Source: Cellulomonas composti (GTDB lineage Bacteria > Actinomycetota > Actinomycetes > Actinomycetales > Cellulomonadaceae). From it: a stretch of DNA of 64,000 bases. Both the position numbers and the translations under genes were made by a program. The notes below the pieces were generated by a model, which was not told where the DNA came from, ran no database searches, and saw only the letters and a program-made list of their open reading frames with translations. Below are positions 18,612-28,938 of this stretch, one piece after another (position 1 is the stretch's first letter; every line of letters begins with the position of its first letter). The stretch spans positions 32,380 to 96,379 of the forward strand of contig NZ_BJWG01000015.1 in assembly GCF_007990245.1 (NCBI RefSeq). The letters run 5' to 3'.

Positions 18612-19466
18612 GTGGACACGGACCGCTACGGCCCCGACGTGCTGGCCGGCAGCCCGAGCGTGCACCACCGGGCGCCCCGCACCTCGCGGCCCGCACCGGC
18701 CGAACGCGGCCTGGTCGTCGAGGACGTCACCACCGGATGGGTCGGAGCGGTGGTCCGCGTCGAGAAGTCGGGCGGCGTGCACGTCGTGGTCCTCGAGGAC
18801 CGCCGCGGCCGGACCCGCACGTTCCCGCTGGGTCCCGGGTTCTGGGTCGACGGCGAGCCCGTCGTCCTGACCGCGCCCGTCGTCGCGGCGCCGGCGGCCC
18901 CCACGCGCACCGCATCCGGCTCGCGCGCCGTCGCGGGGGCCCGCGCCCGGGTCGCGCGCGGCAGCCGCATCTGGGTCGAGGGCAAGCACGACGCCGAGCT
19001 CGTCGAGAAGGTCTGGGGCGACGACCTGCGCGTCGAGGGCGTCGTCGTCGAGCTGCTCGAGGGCGTCGACCATCTGGTCGACGAGCTGCGCGCGTTCGCC
19101 CCGGAGCCGGGCCGCCGCGTCGGCGTGCTCGTCGACCACCTGGTGCCCGGCTCCAAGGAGAGCCGGATCGCGGCCGACGCGCTGCGGGTCGCACCCGCCG
19201 GCACCGTCCTCGTGCTCGGGCACCCCTACGTCGACGTCTGGCAGGCCGTCCGGCCCCAGCGGGTGGGCCTGACGGCGTGGCCGACGATCGAGCGCGGCAC
19301 GGAGTGGAAGCGCGGGATCCTGCGCGAGCTCGGTTGGCCCGCCGACGAGCAGGCGGACGTCGCGCGCGCGTGGCAGCGCATCCTGCGCTCCGTGCGCTCC
19401 TACGCCGACCTCGAGCCGGCGCTCCTGGGCCGCGTCGAGGAGCTCATCGACTTCGTCACCGCCTGA
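18612..19466 (+). CDS. DUF3097 family protein
   Basis: This 284-aa actinobacterial conserved protein of unknown function begins [13 protein letters not shown]. Its C-terminal half has a Toprim-like pattern: an acidic site in [14 protein letters not shown], then [17 protein letters not shown] and [14 protein letters not shown]. This hints at a nucleic-acid enzyme, but the function is not established. The GTG at 18612 follows GGGGAG. It is divergent from hrcA and ends at a strong stem-loop. Confidence 0.85.
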   Translation: MDTDRYGPDVLAGSPSVHHRAPRTSRPAPAERGLVVEDVTTGWVGAVVRVEKSGGVHVVVLEDRRGRTRTFPLGPGFWVDGEPVVLTAPVVAAPAAPTRTASGSRAVAGARARVARGSRIWVEGKHDAELVEKVWGDDLRVEGVVVELLEGVDHLVDELRAFAPEPGRRVGVLVDHLVPGSKESRIAADALRVAPAGTVLVLGHPYVDVWQAVRPQRVGLTAWPTIERGTEWKRGILRELGWPADEQADVARAWQRILRSVRSYADLEPALLGRVEELIDFVTA

Positions 19467-19480
19467 GCGGGTCCGCGACG

Positions 19481-19518
19481 CACGACGGCCCCCGCGCGAG
19501 CGCGCGGAGGCCGTCGTG
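19481..19518. terminator. Bidirectional terminator-like stem-loop
   Basis: A 10-bp perfect stem, CACGACGGCC (19481-19490) with GGCCGTCGTG (19509-19518), encloses an inner CCGCG/CGCGG stem. It lies between the converging DUF3097 gene and the membrane protein gene at 19536. There is no T-run, as is common in high-GC actinobacteria. Confidence 0.6.
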
Positions 19519-19535
19519 GTGCGATCGCGTCGGCG

Positions 19536-20444
19536 TCAGTCGACGACGGGCTCGTTGTTGAGCCGGCGGTAGACGTACGTCTGTGCCAGCAGCGCGAGCG
19601 GCAGCGCGACGAGCGTGCCGACGAAGCACACCAGTCCGCCGACGAACGTGACGACCGCGATGCCCAGGAACAGCAGCAGCACGGTGACCGCGTTCTTCGA
19701 GACCAGCTGGAAGCTGGCCTTCAGCGCGTCGACGGCGCCCAGGCCCCGGTCGACGACGTAGTACATCGTGAACATCGCGAAGAACATGAACACGATGCCC
19801 GGCAGGTAGCACAGCGCGTAGCCGATGGCGGCCAGCACGCCGACGAGCAGCGAGGCCAGGATGACGGCCGAGAGGTTCTTGAACTTGAAGAACGCGTCCA
19901 CCGTGAGCTTCTCACCCTGGCTGATACGCAGGGCGCCCTGGATGAAGCCGGCCTGGAACACCGACACGAGCAGGGTGACCACCAGCGCCATCAGGGCGAC
20001 GAAGAACAGCGTGGCGAACATGCTCGGGCCGCCGCCGTGGATGTTGCCGTTCGCGTCGATGGTGAGGTCGTCCGACGCACCCAGCAGCACCGCCGCCATG
20101 ATGGCGTACCAGATGCCGATGATGACGCCGAGGCCGACGACGTAGCCGAGCACGGCGAGCACGATGGGCCCGGCGTTCTCGGTGAACTTCTTCCAGCCCC
20201 AGGTGAACGCCGCCATGACGTCCACGCCCGAGCCGCCTGGCTGCTCGTACGCGCCGGCTGGGTGGGCGCCCGGCGGCGGGTAGTCACCCGGCGGGGGGTA
20301 GGAGCCGGCGGGCGGGTAGCCGGGCGCGGCCGGCGGCGCGGGCTCGGGCGGGACGGCCGAGGCCGGTGTCGGGTCGGGGGTCGTCGGTGGGACCTGCGGG
20401 TCCTGGCCCTCGCCCGCGGGCGTAGTGCCCGGGTTCTCGCTCAT
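19536..20444 (-). CDS. Multi-pass membrane protein with Pro-rich N-terminus
   Basis: This 302-aa protein begins with about 75 residues rich in Pro, Gly and Tyr, with PPAGSYPPPGDYPPPG-like repeats. Six hydrophobic segments follow (about 95-118, 138-165, 190-215, 215-235, 240-262 and 263-285). The layout resembles glycerophosphoryl-diester-phosphodiesterase-type/DUF975 membrane proteins with a cytoplasmic Pro-rich tail. No catalytic motif is visible and the function is unknown. ATG is preceded by GGGAGGAA. A divergent CCC1-like gene lies 120 bp away. Confidence 0.75.
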   Translation of the reverse strand: MSENPGTTPAGEGQDPQVPPTTPDPTPASAVPPEPAPPAAPGYPPAGSYPPPGDYPPPGAHPAGAYEQPGGSGVDVMAAFTWGWKKFTENAGPIVLAVLGYVVGLGVIIGIWYAIMAAVLLGASDDLTIDANGNIHGGGPSMFATLFFVALMALVVTLLVSVFQAGFIQGALRISQGEKLTVDAFFKFKNLSAVILASLLVGVLAAIGYALCYLPGIVFMFFAMFTMYYVVDRGLGAVDALKASFQLVSKNAVTVLLLFLGIAVVTFVGGLVCFVGTLVALPLALLAQTYVYRRLNNEPVVD

Positions 20445-20564
20445 GCGTTCCTCCCAGTTCGGGGCGTGATCGCCCAGTGGTGAGCGAACCGAAGCGGGTG
20501 GCCGGTGTCAAGGACATGTGGCGGAATCGTGAATACAGAACGGGTGATCCTCTAGCCTGCGATC

Positions 20565-21320
20565 GTGCACGACGCCGAGCGCACGCCCCTTCCCGCGACC
20601 GCGGACGACACCGACGCGCACCCCGCAGGTGAGGCGCGCCGTGCGCTCCTGATCGACGTGAACGACGGGCTGATCGCCGCCGCCGGCATGGTCGAGGGCG
20701 TGGCGCAGGCGAATGCGGGTGCCGGGGTGATCCTCGTGGCCGGCGCGGCGACGCTCCTGGTCGGGCTCGTCACGGTCGGCGGGATCCGGTACGCCGAGGC
20801 GTCGGGCGAACGCGACGCGCACGAGGCGATCGTGGCCGCCGAACGCGCCCGGATCGACGCGGACCCGACCGCCGAGCAGGCCGAGCTCGCGGCGATCTAC
20901 CGCGCCAAGGGGCTCGACATCGAGCTCGCGGACCAGGTGGCCGCGCAGCTCAGCGCGCACGACGCGCTCGCCGCGCAGCTCGACGCGGAGTACCGCCTCG
21001 ACGCGCTCGTACCGCCGGTCCCGCCGTGGCACGCCGCGCTGCGGACCGGTGCGGCGTTCGCGGCCGGCGCGCTCGTCCCGGTGCTCGTCGCCGCGATCGC
21101 ACCGCCGGCCCTGCGCGTCGCTCTCACGCTCGTCGCGGTCGTCGTGGCCCTCGCCGTCAGCGCGACCGTCGCCGCTCGCGTCGGCCGTGTGCCGGTCGCG
21201 CGCGCCGTGCTGCGCACCGTCTCGATCGGCGTCGCGGCGATGCTCGTGACGATCGCGGCCGGGTCGATGCTCGACCTCAGCGAGGCCGAGGTCGATCTCG
21301 ACCTCGATCTCGGGAGCTGA
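20565..21320 (+). CDS. VIT1/CCC1 family putative Fe2+/Mn2+ transporter
   Basis: This 251-aa protein has the CCC1/VIT1 pattern: NDGLIAAAGMVEGVA near the N-terminus, helix 2 with LVGLVTVGGIRYAEASGERDAHE, a cytoplasmic Ala/Glu-rich helical domain (about 80-150), and three C-terminal TM helices. The family moves ferrous iron or manganese out of the cytosol. The acidic C-terminal EAEVDLDLDLGS tail is unusual. A TAGCCT hexamer lies six bases before the GTG with no ribosome binding site, suggesting a leaderless transcript. Confidence 0.85.
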   Translation: MHDAERTPLPATADDTDAHPAGEARRALLIDVNDGLIAAAGMVEGVAQANAGAGVILVAGAATLLVGLVTVGGIRYAEASGERDAHEAIVAAERARIDADPTAEQAELAAIYRAKGLDIELADQVAAQLSAHDALAAQLDAEYRLDALVPPVPPWHAALRTGAAFAAGALVPVLVAAIAPPALRVALTLVAVVVALAVSATVAARVGRVPVARAVLRTVSIGVAAMLVTIAAGSMLDLSEAEVDLDLDLGS

Positions 21321-21385
21321 TCGGCACCGGACGGGCACCGGACGGGCACAATGGACCCGCCGACCTTCGAGCTCCGGGAGACCTG

Positions 21386-21802
21386 ATGAGCGACACTCCT
21401 CCGCCAGACGCCCCCTGGGGCCAGCCGCCGGGAAGCCCGTCGGGCCAGCCCGTTCCGCAGTTCGCGCCGCCGCCGCCGCTGCGGCCCGACGAGGAGAAGA
21501 CCTGGGCGATCCTCGGTCACCTGCTCCCGTTCGTCGCCGGCTTCCTCGCGCCGCTGGTGATCTGGCTCGTGTTCAAGGGACGCGGTCAGTACCTGGAGGA
21601 CCAGTCCAAGGAGTCGCTCAACTTCCAGCTCACGCTGCTCATCGCCTACGTCGTGGGATCGATCCTCACGATCGTGCTCATCGGCTTCCTGATCCTGATC
21701 GTCGCGGGGATCGCCGCGCTGGTCCTCCAGATCGTGGCGGCCGTCGCCTCGAGCCGGTTCGAGTGGTACCGCTACCCGGTGAGCATCCGCTTCGTCAAGT
21801 GA
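21386..21802 (+). CDS. DUF4870 domain membrane protein
   Basis: This 138-aa protein has a Pro-rich cytoplasmic N-terminus (1-35), then the DUF4870 core: EKTWAILGHLLPFVAGFLAPLV, the family's KESLNFQL and a long hydrophobic hairpin, ending ASSRFEWYRYPVSIRFVK. The function is not known. ATG at 21386 is preceded by GGGAG. It sits 65 bp after the CCC1-like gene and ends at a hairpin facing hemW. Confidence 0.85.
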   Translation: MSDTPPPDAPWGQPPGSPSGQPVPQFAPPPPLRPDEEKTWAILGHLLPFVAGFLAPLVIWLVFKGRGQYLEDQSKESLNFQLTLLIAYVVGSILTIVLIGFLILIVAGIAALVLQIVAAVASSRFEWYRYPVSIRFVK

Positions 21803-21811
21803 TCCGGCGCC

Positions 21812-21842
21812 GCGGCTGACCGGTCCGGGGCTGGTCAGCCGC
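21812..21842. terminator. Terminator-like hairpin overlapping the hemW stop
   Basis: A 10-bp perfect stem, GCGGCTGACC (21812-21821) with GGTCAGCCGC (21833-21842), has an 11-nt loop. It lies between the converging DUF4870 gene and hemW, and the hemW TGA is inside the right arm. Confidence 0.5.
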
Positions 21843-23073
21843 CGAAGCCGGCCAGCGTGCGCACCGCGAGGTCGGCCAGCAGCCGCCCCCGCCGGGTCAG
21901 CACCAGCCGGCGCTCGGCGAGCAGGACCCGCCCGTCGACGAGCCCGTCCGCGACGAGCACCGCGACGCGCTCGCGCTCGTCGGACGTCATCTCCGCCAGC
22001 GGCATCCCGCCGGCGAGCCGGACGTGGAGCATGAGCCGCTCGAGCGCGGCCGCCTCGTCGTCCAGGACCTCCCGGCCTGCCGCCGGGCTGAGCCCTTGCT
22101 CGAGCCGTGCCGCGTACGCGCGGGGGTGCTTGACGTTCCACCAGCGCACGCCGCCGACGTGCGAGTGCGCGCCCGGACCGATCCCCCACCAGTCGTCACC
22201 GCGCCAGTAGGCGAGGTTGTGCCGGCATGCGTGCTGCGCGCCGCGCGCCCAGTTCGAGACCTCGTACCAGTGGAGCCCGGCCGACGTCAGCAGGTCGTCG
22301 GCGAGCTCGTACTTGGCCGCCTGGTCGTCGCCGTCCGGCAGCGCGAGCTCACCGCGGCGCACCTGCGCGGCCATCCTGGTGCCCGCCTCGACGACGAGCG
22401 CGTACGCCGAGACGTGGTCGACGCCCGTCGCGAGCGCACCCTCGAGCGACCTCCGCCAGTCCTCCAGGCTCTCCCCCGGCGTGCCGTAGATCAGGTCCAG
22501 CGAGACGTCGAGCCCGGCCTCGCGCGCCCACCGGACCACGTCGGGGATGCGCGCCGGGTCGTGCGTGCGCTCGAGCGTGCGCAGCACGTGCCCCACGGCG
22601 GACTGCATGCCGAACGAGACGCGCGTGAACCCGCCCGCCGCGAGCGCGGCCAGCGAGTCCGGCGTCACGGAGTCGGGGTTCGCCTCGGTCGTCACCTCGA
22701 CGTCGTCGGACAGGCCCCACGCGTCCCGCACGGCGGCGAGCATCCCGACGAGGTCGTCGGCCGGCAGCACGGTGGGGGTGCCGCCGCCGACGAAGACGGT
22801 CGAGACGGGCCGCGCGGGCAGGCCGGCATCGCGCAGGACGCGGGCCGCGAGGTCGACCTCGCGACGCGCCGTCGAGGCGTACGACGCCTGGCTCGCGCCG
22901 CCGCCGAGCTCGACGGACGTGTAGGTGTTGAAGTCGCAGTACCCGCAGCGCACGGTGCAGAACGGCACGTGCAGGTAGACGCCGAACGCACGACCGTCGG
23001 CGCCCGCGACCACCGACGACGGCAGGGCGCCGTCGTCGGGCGCCTCGTCACCGTCGGGCAGGGCCGGGCTCAC
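21835..23073 (-). CDS. hemW: Radical SAM haem chaperone HemW
   Basis: This 412-aa member of the HemW/HemN-like family is now viewed as a haem chaperone rather than a coproporphyrinogen oxidase. The radical SAM cluster motif CxxxCxxC is CTVRCGYC in the context HVPFCTVRCGYCDF. It is followed by GGGTPT and TTEANPDSVT and the C-terminal HemN part with GIGPGAHSHV. The GTG start is 10 bp after the lepA stop; lepA-hemW is a conserved actinobacterial pair. Confidence 0.95.
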   Translation of the reverse strand: MSPALPDGDEAPDDGALPSSVVAGADGRAFGVYLHVPFCTVRCGYCDFNTYTSVELGGGASQASYASTARREVDLAARVLRDAGLPARPVSTVFVGGGTPTVLPADDLVGMLAAVRDAWGLSDDVEVTTEANPDSVTPDSLAALAAGGFTRVSFGMQSAVGHVLRTLERTHDPARIPDVVRWAREAGLDVSLDLIYGTPGESLEDWRRSLEGALATGVDHVSAYALVVEAGTRMAAQVRRGELALPDGDDQAAKYELADDLLTSAGLHWYEVSNWARGAQHACRHNLAYWRGDDWWGIGPGAHSHVGGVRWWNVKHPRAYAARLEQGLSPAAGREVLDDEAAALERLMLHVRLAGGMPLAEMTSDERERVAVLVADGLVDGRVLLAERRLVLTRRGRLLADLAVRTLAGFGG

Positions 23074-23083
23074 GCGGGGCGGC

Positions 23084-24976
<1,893 letters not shown>

Positions 24977-25075
24977 GCGGTGGGTGCTCCGGTTCTGATG
25001 GTCTGGCGGGATGTCGAGCAAGGTTCGGCAGCCGGGTCCCTCGTCTGACGGGACGCACGGCCCCACCATGGTCCC

Positions 25076-25819
25076 ATGACGCAGGCCGCACCCCACGCGC
25101 TCGACCACCTCGCCGCGCTGACCTCGACGCAGGCGACGTTCCTGTCGTCGATCGGCGAGGTCGACCCCGTCACCCCGATCCCGTGGTGCGGGCGCTGGCG
25201 CGTGCGCCACCTCGTCGAGCACCTGGGCCGGGTGCACCACTGGGCCGCGGCCCAGGCGGCCAAGCAGCACGAAACCCCGCTCGGGCGCGGCCCGTTCGTG
25301 CTCGACGAGTTCTACGCGACGTACGCCGCAGAGGTCCGCGACGCGCTCGCGAGGCTCGGCGACCGGGAGGCGTGGACGCTCGTCGGTACCGGTCCCGCGT
25401 CCTGGTGGCGACGCCGTCAGCTGCACGAGACGCTCGTGCACCTGTGGGACCTGCGCGCGTCGTCGGGGCTCGACGTGGTCGCGGCGCCCGAGGTGTGGTC
25501 AGACACCGTGGACGAGGTCGTGACGGTGATGCAGCCACGCCAGGTCGCGCTGGGGCGCATGGAGCCGCTGCCGTTCACGGTGGCGCTGCGCGCATCGGAC
25601 ACCGACCGCACCTGGGTCCTGGGGACCGCATCCGGCGCCGCGGCCGACGACGCGGACGACGCCGTGGCCGACGACGAACCCCTCGTCGCCGTGACCGGAC
25701 CCGCACGTGAGCTCGCGCTCCTGCTGTGGGGCCGACTCACGCCCGACGCCGACGAGCTGCGCATCACGGGTGAGCAGGACGCGCTCGATCGCGCGCTCGC
25801 GGAACACCTCACGCCGTGA
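25076..25819 (+). CDS. Maleylpyruvate isomerase family mycothiol-dependent enzyme
   Basis: This 247-aa protein has an N-terminal DinB-like four-helix domain, with the putative metal-site pattern [17 protein letters not shown] plus [13 protein letters not shown]-terminal MDMPI_C-type domain has [18 protein letters not shown]. Members use mycothiol as thiol cofactor; the substrate here is unknown. ATG at 25076 is divergent from lepA. A hairpin follows the stop, then the IS110 element. Confidence 0.85.
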   Translation: MTQAAPHALDHLAALTSTQATFLSSIGEVDPVTPIPWCGRWRVRHLVEHLGRVHHWAAAQAAKQHETPLGRGPFVLDEFYATYAAEVRDALARLGDREAWTLVGTGPASWWRRRQLHETLVHLWDLRASSGLDVVAAPEVWSDTVDEVVTVMQPRQVALGRMEPLPFTVALRASDTDRTWVLGTASGAAADDADDAVADDEPLVAVTGPARELALLLWGRLTPDADELRITGEQDALDRALAEHLTP

Positions 25820-25825
25820 CGGGCA

Positions 25826-25845
25826 CCCGGCCCGGGCGGGCCGGG
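25826..25845. terminator. Terminator-like hairpin
   Basis: An 8-bp perfect stem, CCCGGCCC (25826-25833) with GGGCCGGG (25838-25845), has a 4-nt loop, seven bases after the stop of the mycothiol enzyme gene and just before the IS110 transposase stop. There is no T-run. Confidence 0.5.
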
Positions 25846-25862
25846 GACGCTCCTATGGATCG

Positions 25863-26909
25863 TCAAGCCGGTAGCGCGCCGTGTTCGAGTTGGCGGAACA
25901 GGTCGCGGGCGATGTAGCGCTTGAGGCAGCGGCGGATCTCGCGGTCGGTCTTGCCTTGGGCTCGGCGGCGTTCGACGTAGTCGCTGGTGCGCTCGTCGTA
26001 GCGGGTCCGCGAGAGGGCCACGACGTGCAGGGCGCGGTTGAGTTGCCGGTCCCCGGAGCGGTTGAGCCGGTGGCGGGTGCGCAGGCCCGAGGAGGCGGGG
26101 ATCGGTGCGGTGCCGGCGAGCATCGCGAACGCGGCCTCGGAACGGATCCGTCCGGGGTGCGACCAGCAGATCAGGACCTGCGCGGCGACGATCGTCCCGA
26201 TGCCGGGCTGCTCGAGCAGGTCGGGGCGCCAGGCGCGCACGATCGTGGCCATGGCGTGCTCGTGGTCGCGGGCCTCGCGTTGCAGGGCGGTGGTTCGCCT
26301 GGCCAGGGCGCGCAGCACGGTGGCGGTCGTGACGGTGTGCGCGTCCCAGCTGGCCCGAGTGCGCAGTCGGGTCGCGGTCGTGGTCATCGCTGTCGTGGAC
26401 TGGCCGCGGAACATCGCCCGCAGCGTCTCGGGGGCGGCGATCACCAGGGCGTGCAGCTGACGTTGCGCGAGCGTGGCAGCCTCGACCGCGGAGCGGCGGG
26501 CGGCCATCAGCGCGGCCAGCTGGGCGCGCGGACCGTCGGATTTGACCTGCGCCAGGTGCGAGCGCCCGAGTGCCTCACGGGCGGCGCGCGCGGCGTCCAG
26601 CGAGTCGGACTTGGCGCCGTGGCGGCGCGGCGCCCGGGCGGGGCGGTCCAGCTCGATGACCTGCTCACCGGCGGCGACCAGGTGCCGTGCCAGGCCGGCG
26701 CCGTAGCCGCCGGCGCCTTCCAACGCCCACGCCCGCGCGCCGTGCTGGCGGGCGAGGTCGAGCAGCTGCTGGTAGCCGCCCGGGTCGGTGGGCGCGGTCA
26801 GCTCGGCGAGCAGCCCGCCGGTGCTCGCGTCCACGACCGCGGCGGTGTGGGTGTGCTTGTGGGTGTCGACCCCGATGACGACATCGACGACTTCGGCCAG
26901 ACTGGGCAT
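25863..26909 (-). CDS. IS110 family transposase
   Basis: This 348-aa recombinase appears intact. The N-terminal RuvC-like DEDD domain has VIGVDTHKHTH (Asp15), a Glu in LEGAGGYG, and KSDSLDAARAAR with the closing Asp residues. The C-terminal IS116/IS110/IS902 domain has EQPGIGTIVAAQ, FAMLAGTAPIPASSG (conserved Ser) and NRSGDRQLNRALH. ATG at 26909 is chosen because AAGGAG lies nine bases upstream; an ATG at 26918 directly abuts that site. IS110 enzymes recombine through a circular intermediate guided, in studied members, by a bridge RNA. Confidence 0.95.
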   Translation of the reverse strand: MPSLAEVVDVVIGVDTHKHTHTAAVVDASTGGLLAELTAPTDPGGYQQLLDLARQHGARAWALEGAGGYGAGLARHLVAAGEQVIELDRPARAPRRHGAKSDSLDAARAAREALGRSHLAQVKSDGPRAQLAALMAARRSAVEAATLAQRQLHALVIAAPETLRAMFRGQSTTAMTTTATRLRTRASWDAHTVTTATVLRALARRTTALQREARDHEHAMATIVRAWRPDLLEQPGIGTIVAAQVLICWSHPGRIRSEAAFAMLAGTAPIPASSGLRTRHRLNRSGDRQLNRALHVVALSRTRYDERTSDYVERRRAQGKTDREIRRCLKRYIARDLFRQLEHGALPA

Positions 26910-26924
26910 CGCGTTCATCTCCTT

Positions 26925-27172
26925 GGAACCGGGGAAACGTAGGTTCCCGGTCCGGTCGGAGACGGCAGGACTGTGACGGGACACGTTCCTCGGCGCCTAC
27001 CGAGGAACGGTCAAGCTCCTGATCAGGCCAGCAACTCCGGTCGGGCCGGGGCCGGCAACCACGCGCGGACAAGTCCCCTCAAAGGCACAAAGCCAGTCAG
27101 GCCAAGGGTCACACGCGCAGCCACCGACCACAGCCCACCGCATCCATCAAGGCTGCGTCGAGATCCTCACAG
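26925..27172 (-). ncRNA. Candidate IS110 bridge RNA region
   Basis: This is the non-coding flank 5' of the transposase. It contains a perfect 10-bp hairpin with a 6-nt loop (26984-27009, arms CGTTCCTCGG and CCGAGGAACG), a perfect 10-bp palindrome CCTGATCAGG (27018-27027), and a GGAACC/GGTTCC hairpin (26925-26947). Bridge RNAs of the IS110 group are transcribed from this flank and fold into several loops. No covariance or target match could be tested here. Confidence 0.35.
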
Positions 27173-28012
27173 TCAGGCCTCGCGCGTGATGCGCACCTCG
27201 ACGTCGAGCTCCTGCGTCCCGGAGCCCGCGTAGATGCCGCGCAGCGGCGCGACGTCGTCGTACGAACGTCCGCGCGCGAGCACCACGTGGTGCGAACCGG
27301 CCGGCTGGCGGTTCGTCGGGTCGTACGCCACCCACTCCCCGACCCACCACTCGACCCACGCGTGCGACTCGCCCGAGACGGTCTCGCCGATCTCGCCGCC
27401 GCTCCACGGGTGCAGGTAGCCCGAGACGTACCGCGCGGGGATGCCCACCGAGCGCAGCGCGCCGAGCGCGAGGTGCGCGATGTCCTGGCAGACGCCCGCG
27501 CGCGCCGACCACGCCTCCGACGCGGGCGTGTGCACCGTCGTGACCCCCGGGATGTAGTCGAGCCGATCGCGCAGCGCGAGGCACACCGCGACGGCCGCCG
27601 CGGCGGGTTCGAGGCCCGCGACGGCTTCGCGCGCGAGCGCCGCGACCTCGTCGGGCGCCTCGGTCGTCGGGGTGTCCGACAGGAACTCCGCGGTCTCGTC
27701 GTACGACGCGCTCGCGTCCAGGGCCGCCCAGTCGAGCTCGACCGACAGGGCGGCGGGCTCGTCCACGTCGACGACGTGCTCGGCCGTCAGCACCATCGCC
27801 TGGTGCGGCGCGAGCACCTCGAACGCCGTCACGGCCGTGCCCCAGTAGTCGACGTAGTGGTGCGCCCACGTGTGCGGCTGGACGTCGAGCCGCGACGAGA
27901 CGACCGTCTGCCCGGCCTGCGAGACCGGCGTCATGCGCGCCTCGTTGTAGGACGCGAGCACCGGCGCGTCGTAGCGGAAGGCGGAGGTGTGGACCACGTG
28001 CAGTCGCGTCAC
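27173..28012 (-). CDS. Transglutaminase-like cysteine protease family protein
   Basis: This 279-aa protein has an N-terminal beta domain (1-90) starting RLHVVHTSAFRYD and a transglutaminase-like catalytic domain. The triad is Cys175 (AGVCQD), His217 (GESHAW) and Asp231 (AYDPTN). It is probably a peptidase or amidase rather than a crosslinking enzyme. The GTG overlaps the alpha-E stop as GTGA. It is the third gene of the ATP-grasp / alpha-E / transglutaminase operon, and the IS110 element follows its stop directly. Confidence 0.9.
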   Translation of the reverse strand: MTRLHVVHTSAFRYDAPVLASYNEARMTPVSQAGQTVVSSRLDVQPHTWAHHYVDYWGTAVTAFEVLAPHQAMVLTAEHVVDVDEPAALSVELDWAALDASASYDETAEFLSDTPTTEAPDEVAALAREAVAGLEPAAAAVAVCLALRDRLDYIPGVTTVHTPASEAWSARAGVCQDIAHLALGALRSVGIPARYVSGYLHPWSGGEIGETVSGESHAWVEWWVGEWVAYDPTNRQPAGSHHVVLARGRSYDDVAPLRGIYAGSGTQELDVEVRITREA

Positions 28013-28938
28013 AGGTTCTCCCCGGTCCAGGTCGTCGTGGCGGCGGACGGGAAGTAGCGGCCGCGGACCGCGTCGGAGGCCGCCGAGCAGGCCCGCTGGA
28101 CCTGCTCCATCTCCTGCGGCAGCGCGTCGAGGATGTCCGCCAGCGGGCGGTACTCGAGGTTGGTGCGCACGAGGCCGATGTGCCGGCGTGCGTCGTCGAC
28201 CGTCGCGCGGTCCGCCACCGGCTCGAGCGCCGCCAGGCTCGCCTCGGCCTGGTTCAGCGCGGCGACGATCGAGCGCGGGAACAGCCGGTCGGTGAGCAGG
28301 AAGCCCGCGGCACGTTCGTCGGACGCCATCCCGCGGTAGGTGCGCAGGAACGCCTCGTGCGCACCGCACGAGCGCAGCAGCGTGGTCCAGCCGGGGCCGG
28401 CGGAACCCGCGAGCGCGCGCGTCGTGATGAGGCGGGCCGTCATGTCGGCGCGCTCGATCGAGCGCCCGAGCACGAGGAACGCCCACGTGTCGTCGCGCGA
28501 CATCGTCGCGTCGGTGATCCCCGCGACGACGGCCGCACGCTCGCGGACCCACGTGAAGTAGTCGTGCGGGCGCGCCGGGCGCATGTGCGACGGCAGCTGG
28601 TTCCAGGTGGTGTTGAGGCACTCCCACAGCTCGGTCGAGATGATCTCGCGCGCCCGCCGGGCGTTCTCGCGCGCCGCGACGAGCGCACCCGCGATCGAGG
28701 ACTGCGCCATCCGGTCGTACGCCAGCATGTCGAGCACCGCCACGCGACCGACCTGCACCTGCGGCGCCGGCGCGGGGCGGTCCATCACCGACAGCAGGGA
28801 GCGGCAGGCCGAGTCCTCCTCGGCCCACGGGTCCTCGAGGAGGATCTGCAGGTGGACGTCGAGCAGCCGCGCGGTGTCGTCGGCCCGCTCCACGTAGCGA
28901 CCGATCCAGAACAGCGACTCGGCGATCCGGCTCAGCAC
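28009..28938 (-). CDS. Alpha-E domain protein
   Basis: This 309-aa all-helical protein is of the alpha-E (DUF403) family. The N-terminus LSRIAESLFWIGRYVERADD is diagnostic, as is the internal LGRSIERADMTARLI repeat of the same motif. The biochemical role is unknown; it always travels with a circularly permuted ATP-grasp protein and a transglutaminase-like protein. The GTG start overlaps the ATP-grasp stop by seven bases, so the genes are translationally coupled. Confidence 0.92.
   Translation of the reverse strand: MLSRIAESLFWIGRYVERADDTARLLDVHLQILLEDPWAEEDSACRSLLSVMDRPAPAPQVQVGRVAVLDMLAYDRMAQSSIAGALVAARENARRAREIISTELWECLNTTWNQLPSHMRPARPHDYFTWVRERAAVVAGITDATMSRDDTWAFLVLGRSIERADMTARLITTRALAGSAGPGWTTLLRSCGAHEAFLRTYRGMASDERAAGFLLTDRLFPRSIVAALNQAEASLAALEPVADRATVDDARRHIGLVRTNLEYRPLADILDALPQEMEQVQRACSAASDAVRGRYFPSAATTTWTGENL

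Larger units (their letters stand above)
25851..27172 (-). mobile_element. IS110-family insertion sequence (boundaries approximate)
   Basis: The element comprises a 348-codon transposase gene and a non-coding 5' flank of about 260 bp. IS110-group elements lack terminal inverted repeats, and I see none, so ends are set by the neighbours: the hairpin at 25845 on the left and the transglutaminase stop at 27173 on the right. The 5' flank is visibly less GC-rich than surrounding genes. No gene is interrupted. Confidence 0.75.

Noticed and set aside
26984..27009. Hairpin in the IS110 flank as a Rho-independent terminator
   Set aside because: It lies upstream of the transposase, has no T-run, and no gene ends before it on the same strand. 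It fits an RNA structural element better.
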